From contig NZ_CP073710.1 of the NCBI RefSeq assembly GCF_021184045.1, forward strand, positions 2,428,685-2,492,684: 64,000 nt of DNA, in the 5' to 3' direction. The position numbers and the translations under genes were made by a program. This stretch comes from Methanococcoides orientis (lineage in GTDB: Archaea; Halobacteriota; Methanosarcinia; Methanosarcinales; Methanosarcinaceae). This document shows positions 19,652 to 28,862 of the stretch, in pieces. Every line of letters starts with the position of its first letter. Position 1 is the first letter of the stretch. The notes beneath the pieces are model-generated. The model saw only the letters and a list, made by a program, of their open reading frames with translations. It was not told the origin of the DNA and ran no database searches.

Positions 19652-22423
19652 TCAGTCGAGCTGTTCTTTTAACAGCTCAATGCCACGATCCAGGGCGCCG
19701 GTCATGTTTGATGGGTCAGTTCCTCCGCCGCGGGCCATGTTAGGACGTCCTCCGCCACCGCCTCCGACAATTGCGGACATCTCTTTGACGATCAGGCCAA
19801 CGTTGACGCCGTTCTTAACAGCTTCATCGCCAGCTGCTGCCACGATCTTAACACCGTCCATCTCGCTTATCAGCACAGCAACGACATCGTTCTCCTGTGT
19901 CAGTTCACCAGCTGTTTTTGTAAGTTCATCGCTATCTGCATGCGTGACCGCCTTTGCGATCACCCTGATGCCGTTGATGGTCTCAGCGTCTGTGATCAGC
20001 TGGCTTACTCTTACATGAGCAAGTTCGTCTTTGAGCTTTGTGTTCTCTTTCTTGAGGTCCTTCCATTCGTCAAAGAACCTCTCGATAGTAGATGGCAGTT
20101 GTTCTGCTGATACGCGCAGTGTTTCGGATGAATCGCGCACAAGTGTTTCGAGATCCTGCATTGCTTTGATAGCAGCTTCTCCCGCAGCATATTCCAGACG
20201 TTCGACACCGTCCTGTATGCGTTCGGTCTTCAGTATCTTGATCGGTCCCACAAGTCCTGTGTTCGTACAGTGGGTACCTGCACATGCCTCGATGTCATTG
20301 CCTACCTGCATGACGCGTATCATCTTTCCTGGGGGTACACCACCCTGGTAAAGGCGGAATCCGTATTTCTGTTCTGCCTCTGTCCTGTCCATCCAGTCAC
20401 TAAGCACACGTTTGTTCTCCATGACTGTACGGTTTGCGATCAGCTCGATCTGGTCCAGCTCTTCCTGTGTGATACGTTTGTAGTGTGAAAGGTCAAGGCG
20501 CGCCCTGTCCCTGAACTTCTGGGCACCTGCCTGCCAGATATGGCTTCCAAGGACATCCCTTGCAGCATCATTGATTATGTGGGTTGCAGTGTGATGTCTT
20601 GCATGTGCCATACGGCGCTCTTCATCAACCCTGCCGACCACAAGGTCACCTTTTCTGATGTGCAGTTCATCCTCGATATTATCAATGGTATGGACCACCA
20701 CTCCGTTGTAGATCTGGGTGTCCACCACATTAAGTACAACATCCTCAACGGTCAATGTTCCGTGATCAGCTGGCTGTCCGCCGCCCTCCGGGTAGAGGAG
20801 AGTATTGTCAAGTACGATATGCTTCTCAAATATGTCGAGGACAACACCTTCGAACTCCATCCTGTTGGGCTCGTCATAGAACAGGCGCTTTGTCTTTGGC
20901 AACTTTGCGATCCTGTCTGCAAAAGGAATGACCTTTTCTTCTTTCTCTTCGGACTTGCTGTGCTTATCTGCTACCAGTGAATAGAAATTGTCCGGAAGGT
21001 CTACTTCCACACCGACCTCTGATGCAACAGATTTTGAGATCTCTGGTGGGATTCCCTGACTGTCATACATGTCGATTATGGTCTCAAGAGGGATCTTTTC
21101 TCCACTCTTCTTGTAATGTTTGGCAGATTTCTCCATCATTCTCCTGCCACGGTCAAGTGTGTCCGCGAACTTGCGTTCCTCGTGGGCCAGAATATCCTCT
21201 ATGACATCGAAGTTCTCCTGGAATTCCGGATATTCCGGCAGGTTGTCGATATGCATCTGAACGATCTCAGAGATCGGGATCTTGATGTCAAGGTCTTTCA
21301 TCATCCTGAGTGTCCTGCGTATGACAAGCCTTGCAAGGTATCCTGCCTTGACATTTGATGGTATGCCGCCGTCACCGAGCATGAATGTGAGGCATCTTGT
21401 GTGATCTGTGATTGCGTAGACGCTTTCCACAGGTTCCATTATGGAACTGAGCTTTTCGACGGTGGTTCCGATGCTGGATGCGACCTGCTTCCTCAATTCG
21501 AACAGGTTTGCTTTCTCACTGACATCCATGAGCCCTGCCAGGCGTGCATTCTGTGAAAGGATATTGGTGTACTCTTCGTTCTCAAGCTCATGCTCGATAC
21601 CTGCAAGTCCCATTAGCTCGTTCACAATGCCGGGGAAGACTGCATCATAGATGGTAGGTGAACCCTTTGATGCCCACACGAACCTCTCAAGGCCGTATCC
21701 GGTATCCACGATGTAATTATCCATCTTGGAATACTGGTCACCCTTGATGTTTATGTCTCCCTTTTTGTCCTGCTTCAGATCCATGAAAACAAGAGTTGCA
21801 ACCTCAAGTCCGCCGATAAGTGTCTCCACACACGGTCCTGCATTTCCGCCGCCTGCCCATGGTTCTTCTTTGTATGTGACGGCCATTGGGTCTGCACCAA
21901 GAGAGTTGAGAAGCCCGTCACACAGTTCAAGGGTGTGGTCTTTCCAGTATATCTCTTTCTTCTGATTGTTGAAGGCATGGTGTGCCATCATTTCAAAAGT
22001 GGTAAGGTGCCTGCCACTTCTTCCCACAGCATCGAGGTCAGAAAGCCTGATGCATGGCTGGGAAATTGTGAGTGGGTTTGCCGGTGGTGGTACCTGTCCG
22101 GATGTTACAAATGGCTGGAAGTCGGCAATTGATGCAATTGTCAGGTAAATGTCGTCTCTCCATCTGGCAATGACCGGGTATCTGTCAATACGGGTGTGAT
22201 CCTGTTCCTCAAAAAATTTAAGGTAGAACTCCCGCATGTCGGCAAGTTCCATCTTTTTCTTGAATACAGGATTGCCTATGAATGAATACGGGTCGCATGG
22301 TGCATCTCCGCATGTTGACCTTTCCTGGTCTCGTGTCCAGAAGTATTTTCCACATTTAGGACACTGTTTTCTGATAAATCCGTTATCAGAGAAAAAATCG
22401 ATTTGATATTCATCTTCAAGCAT
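19652..22423 (-). CDS. alaS: alanyl-tRNA synthetase, archaeal type
   Basis: Class II synthetase (923 aa) with editing domain. The N-terminus begins with an archaeal zinc-type extension (CPKCGKYFWTRD) before the catalytic core (RWRDDIYLTIASI, VTSGQVPPPANP). The editing domain has HHTATHIIND and the distal cysteine-histidine CAGTHC. The C-terminal C-Ala domain ends in the glycine-rich GGGGGGRPNMARGGG segment typical of DHHA1. The gene is monocistronic; its 5' side is separated by about 300 bases from the next gene. Confidence 0.96.
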   Translation of the reverse strand: MLEDEYQIDFFSDNGFIRKQCPKCGKYFWTRDQERSTCGDAPCDPYSFIGNPVFKKKMELADMREFYLKFFEEQDHTRIDRYPVIARWRDDIYLTIASIADFQPFVTSGQVPPPANPLTISQPCIRLSDLDAVGRSGRHLTTFEMMAHHAFNNQKKEIYWKDHTLELCDGLLNSLGADPMAVTYKEEPWAGGGNAGPCVETLIGGLEVATLVFMDLKQDKKGDINIKGDQYSKMDNYIVDTGYGLERFVWASKGSPTIYDAVFPGIVNELMGLAGIEHELENEEYTNILSQNARLAGLMDVSEKANLFELRKQVASSIGTTVEKLSSIMEPVESVYAITDHTRCLTFMLGDGGIPSNVKAGYLARLVIRRTLRMMKDLDIKIPISEIVQMHIDNLPEYPEFQENFDVIEDILAHEERKFADTLDRGRRMMEKSAKHYKKSGEKIPLETIIDMYDSQGIPPEISKSVASEVGVEVDLPDNFYSLVADKHSKSEEKEEKVIPFADRIAKLPKTKRLFYDEPNRMEFEGVVLDIFEKHIVLDNTLLYPEGGGQPADHGTLTVEDVVLNVVDTQIYNGVVVHTIDNIEDELHIRKGDLVVGRVDEERRMAHARHHTATHIINDAARDVLGSHIWQAGAQKFRDRARLDLSHYKRITQEELDQIELIANRTVMENKRVLSDWMDRTEAEQKYGFRLYQGGVPPGKMIRVMQVGNDIEACAGTHCTNTGLVGPIKILKTERIQDGVERLEYAAGEAAIKAMQDLETLVRDSSETLRVSAEQLPSTIERFFDEWKDLKKENTKLKDELAHVRVSQLITDAETINGIRVIAKAVTHADSDELTKTAGELTQENDVVAVLISEMDGVKIVAAAGDEAVKNGVNVGLIVKEMSAIVGGGGGGRPNMARGGGTDPSNMTGALDRGIELLKEQLD

Positions 22424-22673
22424 AATGATTCCAACTGTAAGTGTTATTTTGTAATCATGCTGTATGCAATATATGTAGTACGTATAATGTGTTCTACCAC
22501 GTATCGTTCAATAGTTTAAATAAATATCTCATTTTGAGCACAATCATGTGTCACTACCTGCTTCACTTCTTTGTTTCTTAATGACCCATTGTGTCTGCTG
22601 GTCCTTTTATTAGACGTATTTTTAATTTTGTCTTTTCCGATGTGTCCATATTTTCTTCATTTCTGCAAAAATC
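22424..22673. other. intergenic region upstream of alaS and of a small gene
   Basis: No ORF with coding character is visible. AT-rich stretches (about 22505-22535) are suitable for the alaS promoter on the minus strand. The rest is T-rich without clear structure until the palindrome at 22674. Confidence 0.5.
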
Positions 22674-22702
22674 ATGGACATGCTGGATATATGCATGTCC
22701 AT
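22674..22702 (+). promoter_or_regulatory. perfect palindrome enclosing a TATA-like box
   Basis: A 10-bp perfect inverted repeat, ATGGACATGC and GCATGTCCAT, brackets a 9-base spacer that reads TGGATATAT. The spacer holds the likely TATA box of the gene at 22732. A protein bound here would cover the TBP site, so this is a candidate repressor operator. Confidence 0.5.
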
Positions 22703-22731
22703 AGAAACTATGTATTGTACGTTAGGAATAG

Positions 22732-23016
22732 ATGATCACAATGCAAGCAGTCAAATATATGTCATTGGTCTTCAGGGGCGCAATAGAAGAGTATGATGCT
22801 ACAGGTGTTCGCCCATCAGTTTTCCTGGATGGCTCCGGGGATCTGCAGATATATCTTTGTGACCCTATACTTGATGATCCGGAGATGGGTGAATCTGTAC
22901 CTGATATGGAACTTGAGGTTAATGGTGGACAGTTTGCAGGGTCCATTGGTGACAGCTTTAATGTTACCTACAACAAGGTAAGGTCAGAAGTAGGATCTGA
23001 ACAGTTACCAATTTAA
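22732..23016 (+). CDS. small protein of unknown function
   Basis: I do not recognise this 94-residue protein. It is acidic (many Asp/Glu in YLCDPILDDPEMGESVPDMELEV), lacks signal peptide or membrane helix, and looks like a small beta-rich domain. ATG 22732 and ATG 22741 are both possible starts. The palindrome enclosing a TATA-like box 30-58 bases upstream supports it being a regulated gene. It precedes surE on the same strand by about 140 bases, with a T-rich gap, so linkage is uncertain. Confidence 0.65.
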   Translation: MITMQAVKYMSLVFRGAIEEYDATGVRPSVFLDGSGDLQIYLCDPILDDPEMGESVPDMELEVNGGQFAGSIGDSFNVTYNKVRSEVGSEQLPI

Positions 23017-23153
23017 TTCCTCTCTTTGAATAAGAACTTTTTAATGGCATTGGTCCCGGTCTATTTTCTGAAGTTCGCATTCCACAACTCCCTTTTTCTT
23101 TTTCTCTTTTTGTTCCATTAACTATAATACTACAGAGAACAAAGAAAGCAACA

Positions 23154-23939
23154 ATGTCAACACGAATACTGCTCACTAATGATGACGGTGTCTACGCTGC
23201 CGGTATCAGGGCAGCCTATAGAAGTGTATCTGATCTGGGTGATGTCACAGTTTCAGCACCTGCTATGCAGCAAAGTGGTGTGGGACGCTCTATATCCATA
23301 TTTGAACCACTGCGCATTAATCGTACAGTCATAGACGGCATAGAAGTAAATGCAGTGGGCGGCACTCCTACAGATTCTGTAATACTTGGAATATTTACTA
23401 TCATGAAGGAATTGCCTGATCTTATCCTCTCTGGCTTCAATATCGGGGAGAACATAAGTACTGATACTATCACAACATCCGGCACCATAGGTGCTGCACT
23501 CGAAGGTGCAAGTTATGGTGTTCCTGCCATTGCAGCCTCCATTCAGGTAAAGGAAGAAGGTCTTAAATTCGATGATCTCAGGGATTTCCAGCATGACTTC
23601 GATGTGGGAGTGAAGTTTGTAAACAGGGTGGCAAAAAAAGTGTTGAAGGAAGGTCTTCCTGAGAATGTGGACCTTTTGAACATCAACATCCCACATTTTG
23701 CAGAAGATGATTGTGAAGTGGAAATCACAAGGCTTGCACGCAAGTTCTTCGACACTGATGTGGAAGAGCGTCATGATCCTCGGGGGACGTCATATTACTG
23801 GATCACAGGTGACCTGATCCATGAAGCAGAAGAGGGAACTGACGTCAACGCCATTGAGAACGGTCATATATCCGTGACACCGATCTCGCTGGATGCTACA
23901 TCTCCGATAAATTTCTTGGATATAGAACATCTGGTCTGA
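23154..23939 (+). CDS. surE: 5'-nucleotidase SurE
   Basis: Metal-dependent survival-protein phosphatase (261 aa) that dephosphorylates nucleoside monophosphates. The N-terminus ILLTNDDGVYAAGIRA carries the Asp-Asp metal ligands, SGVGRSIS the conserved Ser, GGTPTDSV the substrate loop and LSGFNIGENISTDTITTSG the Asn ligand and glycine-rich segment. Start ATG 23154 has no strong Shine-Dalgarno site. The gene converges on a small ORF downstream of moaA. Confidence 0.95.
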   Translation: MSTRILLTNDDGVYAAGIRAAYRSVSDLGDVTVSAPAMQQSGVGRSISIFEPLRINRTVIDGIEVNAVGGTPTDSVILGIFTIMKELPDLILSGFNIGENISTDTITTSGTIGAALEGASYGVPAIAASIQVKEEGLKFDDLRDFQHDFDVGVKFVNRVAKKVLKEGLPENVDLLNINIPHFAEDDCEVEITRLARKFFDTDVEERHDPRGTSYYWITGDLIHEAEEGTDVNAIENGHISVTPISLDATSPINFLDIEHLV

Positions 23940-23976
23940 TGTTTTGATACCTCTGGCCAGATGAAAATAATTATAT

Positions 23977-24126
23977 TTATTTTTTAAGTTTGATGGTGAG
24001 GTTTTTCCAGTTCTCATCGACACCGTGAAGTGTCTCCACAGAAGAACTTGTCATTGCTCCAAGTATCTTCTGTACGAAATGGTTGATCTCGATATCATTA
24101 CCGTCTACTGTAAGTTCTACTTCCAT
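23977..24126 (-). CDS. small conserved-looking protein after moaA
   Basis: A 49-residue ORF starting MEVELTVDGNDIEINHFVQ and ending LTIKLKK, with an alternating pattern of hydrophobic and charged residues suggesting a beta-alpha-beta mini-domain. ATG 24126 is only one base past the moaA stop (24128), so translation is probably coupled. An upstream in-frame ATG (24159) would overlap moaA. Function is unknown; a partner or regulator of molybdopterin synthesis is a guess from position only. Confidence 0.7.
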   Translation of the reverse strand: MEVELTVDGNDIEINHFVQKILGAMTSSSVETLHGVDENWKNLTIKLKK

Positions 24127-24127
24127 T

Positions 24128-25084
24128 TTATTGATCTCCAATAATTGTTTTTTTCTCAATGATCCTTCTTTCTTTAGAGTCCCTGTAAAAAGGAATTCTA
24201 CGTTCGATGGATGCTCTCAGGAGCTCTGGAAGGTCTTCGGGATCAGCATTTGAGAAATCTATAAGATTATCATTGACAAGAAGGCAGGGTTTTAACTTAC
24301 CATCCGCAGTTATCCTGAGCCTGTTGCAATTAGCACAGAATTCTGCATTGTCAATAGGTCGTACGAACTCAACTTCTGCCCCGTCGATAATATAGCTTTT
24401 ACGGTGATGCATTTTGCGCATCCTTGTGGTATCTGCACGCCTTTCAAGATCTTTCTCGATCTCTTCAGCATCGAGGTTGTATTGTGCACCTTCCCTGAAG
24501 TCCATGACCTGTATGATTTGCAACACGAGGTCTCCCTTGTGAGCTCGAACGAAATCCAGCATATCATCTATCTCATTCTCATTTATGCCCTTGAGGAGGA
24601 CCATGTTGATCTTCACAGGGGTAAGGCCAGCATCTATGGCTGCATTTATCCCTTCGAGGACATCATTCAGGTTTTCCGGTTTTCCATGTGTGATGTAAGC
24701 ATATTTTTCCGGATCAAGGGTGTCAAGACTTATATTAACGCGGTCCAGTCCCGCTTCTTTCAGAGCGTATGCTCGGTCTTTCAGGAGAACGCCGTTGGTT
24801 GTCACTGAGACGTCCTTTAGTTCCGGCAATGCCCTGAGTATATCCTCGAAATCTTTCCTGACAAGAGGTTCACCACCTGAGAACTTGACCTTATTGACGC
24901 CGAACTTTGCTGCTGTGGTCACTATGTCTGAGATCATTCCAACCGTCATCTCATTTCTGCTGCCTTCATCTCCTTCACTGTGGCAATAGATGCAGTCAAG
25001 GTTACAGCGGTTGGTAAGTGATATCCGAAGACTTTTGACCGTTCGTCCGAACTTGTCTGTAAGAAGATCATTTGAAGTTTTCAT
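24128..25084 (-). CDS. moaA: GTP 3',8-cyclase (molybdopterin biosynthesis)
   Basis: Radical SAM enzyme converting GTP into 3',8-cyclo-GTP, the first step of molybdenum cofactor synthesis. The SAM cluster motif C-x3-C-x2-C is in CNLDCIYCHSEG, KFSGGEPLVRKD follows, and the second [4Fe-4S] site with C-x2-C-x13-C is in FCANCNRLRITADGKLKPC. ATG 25084 (MKTSN) is preferred; GTG 25096 would add four residues. The start is 44 bases from the divergent cfbB start, so the two promoters must overlap. Methanogens need the product for formylmethanofuran dehydrogenase. Confidence 0.95.
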   Translation of the reverse strand: MKTSNDLLTDKFGRTVKSLRISLTNRCNLDCIYCHSEGDEGSRNEMTVGMISDIVTTAAKFGVNKVKFSGGEPLVRKDFEDILRALPELKDVSVTTNGVLLKDRAYALKEAGLDRVNISLDTLDPEKYAYITHGKPENLNDVLEGINAAIDAGLTPVKINMVLLKGINENEIDDMLDFVRAHKGDLVLQIIQVMDFREGAQYNLDAEEIEKDLERRADTTRMRKMHHRKSYIIDGAEVEFVRPIDNAEFCANCNRLRITADGKLKPCLLVNDNLIDFSNADPEDLPELLRASIERRIPFYRDSKERRIIEKKTIIGDQ

Positions 25085-25128
25085 GTTCGTATACACTAGA
25101 ATGGATTATGTTATGAACAGGAATAGTA

Positions 25129-26481
25129 ATGGATATATATAAAACCAACTCAATTAGTGGCATGAAACGATCGGTCCTAATTGCAGGAACACATAGCGGT
25201 GTAGGCAAAACCACCGTGGCAATGGGTGTTATGGCCGCCCTTACGAAAAGGAATATGAAAGTACAGCCTTACAAGGTTGGTCCTGATTACATAGATCCTA
25301 CTCATCATACTGCTATCTGTGGCAGATCTTCAAGAAATCTTGATACATTCATGATGGGTGTTGATGGTGTTCGCAGAACTGTTGATAACAGCTACAAGGA
25401 TGCTGATATCTCTGTCATCGAAGGTGTAATGGGTCTTTATGATGGTATGAACTCAACGGAGATCGCCAGCTCAGCCCATGTTGCCAAGTCTCTTGGTATC
25501 CCTGTTATTCTGGTAGTGAATGTGCACGGCATGTCAAGAAGTGCGGCTGCCATAGTCAAAGGATTCACCGAGTTCGACAAGGATGTGAACATTGCCGGCG
25601 TTATCCTTAACAGGGTGGGAAGCCCCCGACATGCCCAGATGATCAAAGATGTTCTTCCCGACATTCCTGTTGTGGGAACTGTTCCAAGGAACAACGACAT
25701 AAAGGTACCTTCAAGGCATCTTGGCCTGCACATGGCTTCTGAACAGGATTATGATGTTGGTAAGCTTGCAGAGTTCATTGAGGAGAATGTTGATATCGAT
25801 GAGATCCTCTCCCTTGCTTCCGAGCCAAAGAAGCCTGAGGTGGAAGATGAACGATGTGTTGGTAATATGTCTGAGGTCACAATTGGCGTTGCCCGTGATG
25901 ATGCATTCTGTTTCTATTATGAAGAAATGTTCGACATGTTCCGTAAATGTGGTGCAAAGATCGAGTTCTTCAGTCCTCTTGATGGCGACATCCCTGAAGT
26001 GGATGGTATGTACTTTGGTGGTGGATATCCTGAGCTTAACATTGCTGAGCTTGAAAAATCAAGGACGACCAAAAAGCTCAAAGACTTCTCAGCAGACGGC
26101 ATGCCTATCTACGGTGAATGCGGAGGACTACAATACCTTTGCAGTTCCTATGAGATCGAGGACGTTGTTTACAAGATGGCAGACCTTTTCCCTGCAGAGA
26201 CTATCCTTACAAAGAGACTTCAGGCACTGGGATACACTGAAGGTGTTGCAAAGGGCAAGTTCATAAATGGACCTGTCAGGGGACATGAGTTCCACTACTC
26301 TCTCACAGAATGTGACAGTGATTCAAGGCTTATCTATGAAATGTCACGTGGAAAAGGCATCATGAATGGCAAGGATGGTATCACAGAGCACAATTCTCTG
26401 GCAAGCTATATGCACGCACATCCGGGTTCTTTCCCTGTGGACAGTTTTGTGGAGCAGTGCCGCAAATATAGCCGAAAATAA
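25129..26481 (+). CDS. cfbB: cobyrinate / Ni-sirohydrochlorin a,c-diamide synthase
   Basis: ATP- and glutamine-dependent amidase that converts two side-chain carboxylates of a tetrapyrrole to amides, for coenzyme F430 (CfbB) and/or corrinoid (CbiA) synthesis. The N-terminal dethiobiotin-synthetase-like domain has the P-loop GTHSGVGKTTVA and VGPDYIDPTHH. The C-terminal glutaminase has the nucleophile in YGECGGLQYL and the ESxxx-like His in YMHAHPGSF. At 450 aa it is full length. ATG 25162 is an alternative start 11 codons later. Sequence alone cannot separate the F430 and cobalamin roles; in methanogens one enzyme may do both. Confidence 0.93.
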   Translation: MDIYKTNSISGMKRSVLIAGTHSGVGKTTVAMGVMAALTKRNMKVQPYKVGPDYIDPTHHTAICGRSSRNLDTFMMGVDGVRRTVDNSYKDADISVIEGVMGLYDGMNSTEIASSAHVAKSLGIPVILVVNVHGMSRSAAAIVKGFTEFDKDVNIAGVILNRVGSPRHAQMIKDVLPDIPVVGTVPRNNDIKVPSRHLGLHMASEQDYDVGKLAEFIEENVDIDEILSLASEPKKPEVEDERCVGNMSEVTIGVARDDAFCFYYEEMFDMFRKCGAKIEFFSPLDGDIPEVDGMYFGGGYPELNIAELEKSRTTKKLKDFSADGMPIYGECGGLQYLCSSYEIEDVVYKMADLFPAETILTKRLQALGYTEGVAKGKFINGPVRGHEFHYSLTECDSDSRLIYEMSRGKGIMNGKDGITEHNSLASYMHAHPGSFPVDSFVEQCRKYSRK

Positions 26482-26567
26482 AGTAATGGGAAAACAGAAG
26501 TTATTGCTGGTGTAGGTGAAATCTGATACTCAGTATGATCTGATGTTCACTGGGAACTGAAGATCAA

Positions 26568-26642
26568 TAGAAACTGATGCCAGTACTAAATGAAAACTAG
26601 TAGAAACTGATGCCAGTAATAACTGAAATTCAGTAGTAACTG
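26568..26642. repeat. short tandem repeat, 33-bp period
   Basis: An 18-base sequence, TAGAAACTGATGCCAGTA, occurs identically at 26568 and 26601, and the start of a third unit (TAGTAACTG) follows at 26634. The period is 33 bases and the second half of the unit is diverged. It lies in the gap between the convergent cfbB and priL genes. No ORF uses it. Confidence 0.7.
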
Positions 26643-26665
26643 TTCGAAGTTCAAAAGGAGGGTCT

Positions 26666-27724
26666 TCAAGCCTTCTTTTCTCTTTCTTTTTCCATTTTGT
26701 TCTTGAGCCACATCCTTCTGCTGTAGTAGCCTAACGGATGCTTTGTGTTCTTGCAGATCTCATCCGGATTATAGCAGTTACCATATGTACGCATTGTATT
26801 GCAGGATGGTGGTTTATAAGATGTTCCTGATGAGCCGGCAATATGCTGGATCTGGTATCTTGTCTTCTCCTCGTCAAAGTCAGGAGATACATTGAACATG
26901 GCTACGACCTCGTCCACGGTCATTCCGATGTTCAACAGGAACGATGTCATTGCAAATCTCATTGAATGGGCAAGATTCACTCCTGCCCTGACATTTGCAA
27001 TAGCCTGCACAATACATGGAGGGAACAGTTCGCTTTCTACTTTCTGGAACTCCCCAACTCCAAAGTCGGATTTTTTCTCCTCAAGGGTTTCATTGATATC
27101 TGCAAGGTATGGTGTGCATGCCTCGCTGATCTCCTCAGGAATTGAAAGTGGAAGGGCATTCTGTATGCGTGAACGTATGGCTTCCTGCAGCAGGCGGGCA
27201 AATTCTTCCTTGCTGATCCTGACATGGCCTGCTTTCATTTTCCTGTTGACCAGTTTCCAGTTGAGGTCCTTTAAGGTAGTTGCAAGTTTGATGTAATCTG
27301 TAAAATGAAGGTCAAAAAGGATATCGTGGGACTCCACGTTCTCGTAGGTCTCTGCATTGATCTGGAAATCAAGGCCAAGCTCCTGTAGGAACTCCGGTTG
27401 CTGGGTCTTAAGAATCTTGTATGCAGCTTTTGCTTCGGCAAGTGCATATTTTCTTATCAGGAACTGGTCATCGATACAGGATACAAGTATCCTTGCAAAA
27501 GGGTATGACAAAAGTTCGGTGAGGATCTTTCCCTCTTCCGAAGCTGAAGGTGACGGTTTTTCGATCTCACCTGTAAGCGATTGTATCACACGCTCCTTTC
27601 CCCTCATGCGGGCAGAGTCAAGTGCGCGGGAGGATAAGAGCTTCTCTGGTGAAAAACCGAGGCCACCGACATACTCGGATGCCTCGGATACAAAAGGATA
27701 TAAGGCGAGATCTCTGCTGTCCAT
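26666..27724 (-). CDS. priL: DNA primase large subunit
   Basis: Regulatory, iron-sulfur subunit of the archaeal/eukaryotic-type primase, partner of PriS (not in the window). I start it at ATG 27724 (MDSRDLALYPFV), one base after the pcn stop; a longer in-frame start at 27778 would run into pcn. The four cluster cysteines are in FPPCIVQAI and in CNTMRTYGNCYNPDEIC near the C-terminus. The 352-residue length fits archaeal PriL. The C-terminal basic tail (MEKEREKKA) is typical. It is the last gene of nudix-tfs-pcn-priL. Confidence 0.93.
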   Translation of the reverse strand: MDSRDLALYPFVSEASEYVGGLGFSPEKLLSSRALDSARMRGKERVIQSLTGEIEKPSPSASEEGKILTELLSYPFARILVSCIDDQFLIRKYALAEAKAAYKILKTQQPEFLQELGLDFQINAETYENVESHDILFDLHFTDYIKLATTLKDLNWKLVNRKMKAGHVRISKEEFARLLQEAIRSRIQNALPLSIPEEISEACTPYLADINETLEEKKSDFGVGEFQKVESELFPPCIVQAIANVRAGVNLAHSMRFAMTSFLLNIGMTVDEVVAMFNVSPDFDEEKTRYQIQHIAGSSGTSYKPPSCNTMRTYGNCYNPDEICKNTKHPLGYYSRRMWLKNKMEKEREKKA

Positions 27725-27725
27725 T

Positions 27726-28463
27726 TTAGTCAGATTCGATCCTTGGTGCCAGGAGATATCCGATAGTACCGGCTCCATTAGCGATGGAGAAGTTGATCTT
27801 TATCGGGAAGTCCTTTCCAAGGTGTAGTGTAACTTCATTGGATTTTGAAGCGGGTTTGATTATATCTGACAGGTAGTCCAATGAGAACAGTGAACGTGTG
27901 TCATTTGCCTTGATATCGATCAGCTGGTCGCGTGACATTGTGAGTTTCACACGGTCAGTATCGCCTTCAGCTTCCATGAAGAAATTCTCTCCTTCAACGC
28001 CAAGTAACATATGGTCACTTATCTTCTCTGCAGCTTTGACAGCCTTCTGGAGATCCTTGCCGTTGAGGACGATCTCTGCTGGAAGCTCAAGCTGTGGGAT
28101 CCTTGGCTCTGCACGAATGGTTGACGGGTCAAGTAATGAGAGGGTGTATGAGAAACCTCCGATCTGGATCTTTAGTTTCTTTGTATCTTCATCAAGTTCC
28201 ATCTGGACCTTGTCATCCCTGTCTGCAACTGCAAGTATATCACTTACTCTTGACAGGTCTAATCCCAATTCGCAGTCATCTGCACTGAAATCATCAAATG
28301 CATCAGTTGCCAGGTCAAAACTGACCATTGCAACATTTGCAGGGTCTACTGCCCGAACCGCGATTCCTTCCGGTGATATCCTGAATCTTGCTTCATCTAC
28401 GAGTACAGATAATGTTTCGACTGAATCTTTTAGAAGATATGCATCAATTGTCGCCTTGAACAT
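27726..28463 (-). CDS. pcn: DNA polymerase sliding clamp PCNA
   Basis: Homotrimeric clamp (245 aa) that tethers polymerase and repair proteins to DNA. Both PCNA domains are present: MFKATIDAYLLKDSVETLSV at the N-terminus, the interdomain loop near PRIPQLELPAEI, and the C-terminal acidic-hydrophobic end AGTIGYLLAPRIESD that contacts PIP boxes. In this window, DinB (QKTLAEFF) and RfcL (QRTLFDF) carry such boxes. It is flanked by tfs and priL on the same strand, with 1 base to priL. Confidence 0.97.
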   Translation of the reverse strand: MFKATIDAYLLKDSVETLSVLVDEARFRISPEGIAVRAVDPANVAMVSFDLATDAFDDFSADDCELGLDLSRVSDILAVADRDDKVQMELDEDTKKLKIQIGGFSYTLSLLDPSTIRAEPRIPQLELPAEIVLNGKDLQKAVKAAEKISDHMLLGVEGENFFMEAEGDTDRVKLTMSRDQLIDIKANDTRSLFSLDYLSDIIKPASKSNEVTLHLGKDFPIKINFSIANGAGTIGYLLAPRIESD

Positions 28464-28550
28464 GTTGTTTCTCCGCCAAATAGTTTCGATTTCAACTTCT
28501 TTATATCATTTACAGTATATATGCTTTCACTGTTCTTCGCACATATATCT

Positions 28551-28862
28551 TCAGTCGTATTCACGCCATGTGAAGCTGCATTTGGTGCACTTGAAGAACC
28601 TGGTCTCAGATTCATCAGCAGATCTGAGTTGTCTTAGCCACCAGTATGCTATGTTGTTTTCACATTCAGGGCATCTTGCTGTAGTTGTAGGAAGTCCTTC
28701 GTCAATATCGCCTTCAAGTACAGTGACCTCTCTTTCTTCACGGTTTGATCTTGATACCAGTTCAGGGTTTGTTTCCTTATCTTTTTCGTACCCACATTTT
28801 TTACATTTTAATGACCCTTCGATGGGGAACATCATGCTCTTACATTTTGGACAGAATTCCAT
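28551..28862 (-). CDS. tfs: transcription factor S (TFIIS-like)
   Basis: Cleavage factor of archaeal RNA polymerase (103 aa) that rescues backtracked complexes. The N-terminal zinc ribbon is CPKC...CKKC and the C-terminal one CPEC...CTKC. The catalytic acidic pair is in LRSADESET, the hairpin loop inserted into the polymerase channel. ATG 28862 (MEFCPKC) is the natural start; it overlaps the 3' end of the NUDIX gene by 23 bases. The gap to pcn is 87 bases. Confidence 0.95.
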   Translation of the reverse strand: MEFCPKCKSMMFPIEGSLKCKKCGYEKDKETNPELVSRSNREEREVTVLEGDIDEGLPTTTARCPECENNIAYWWLRQLRSADESETRFFKCTKCSFTWREYD

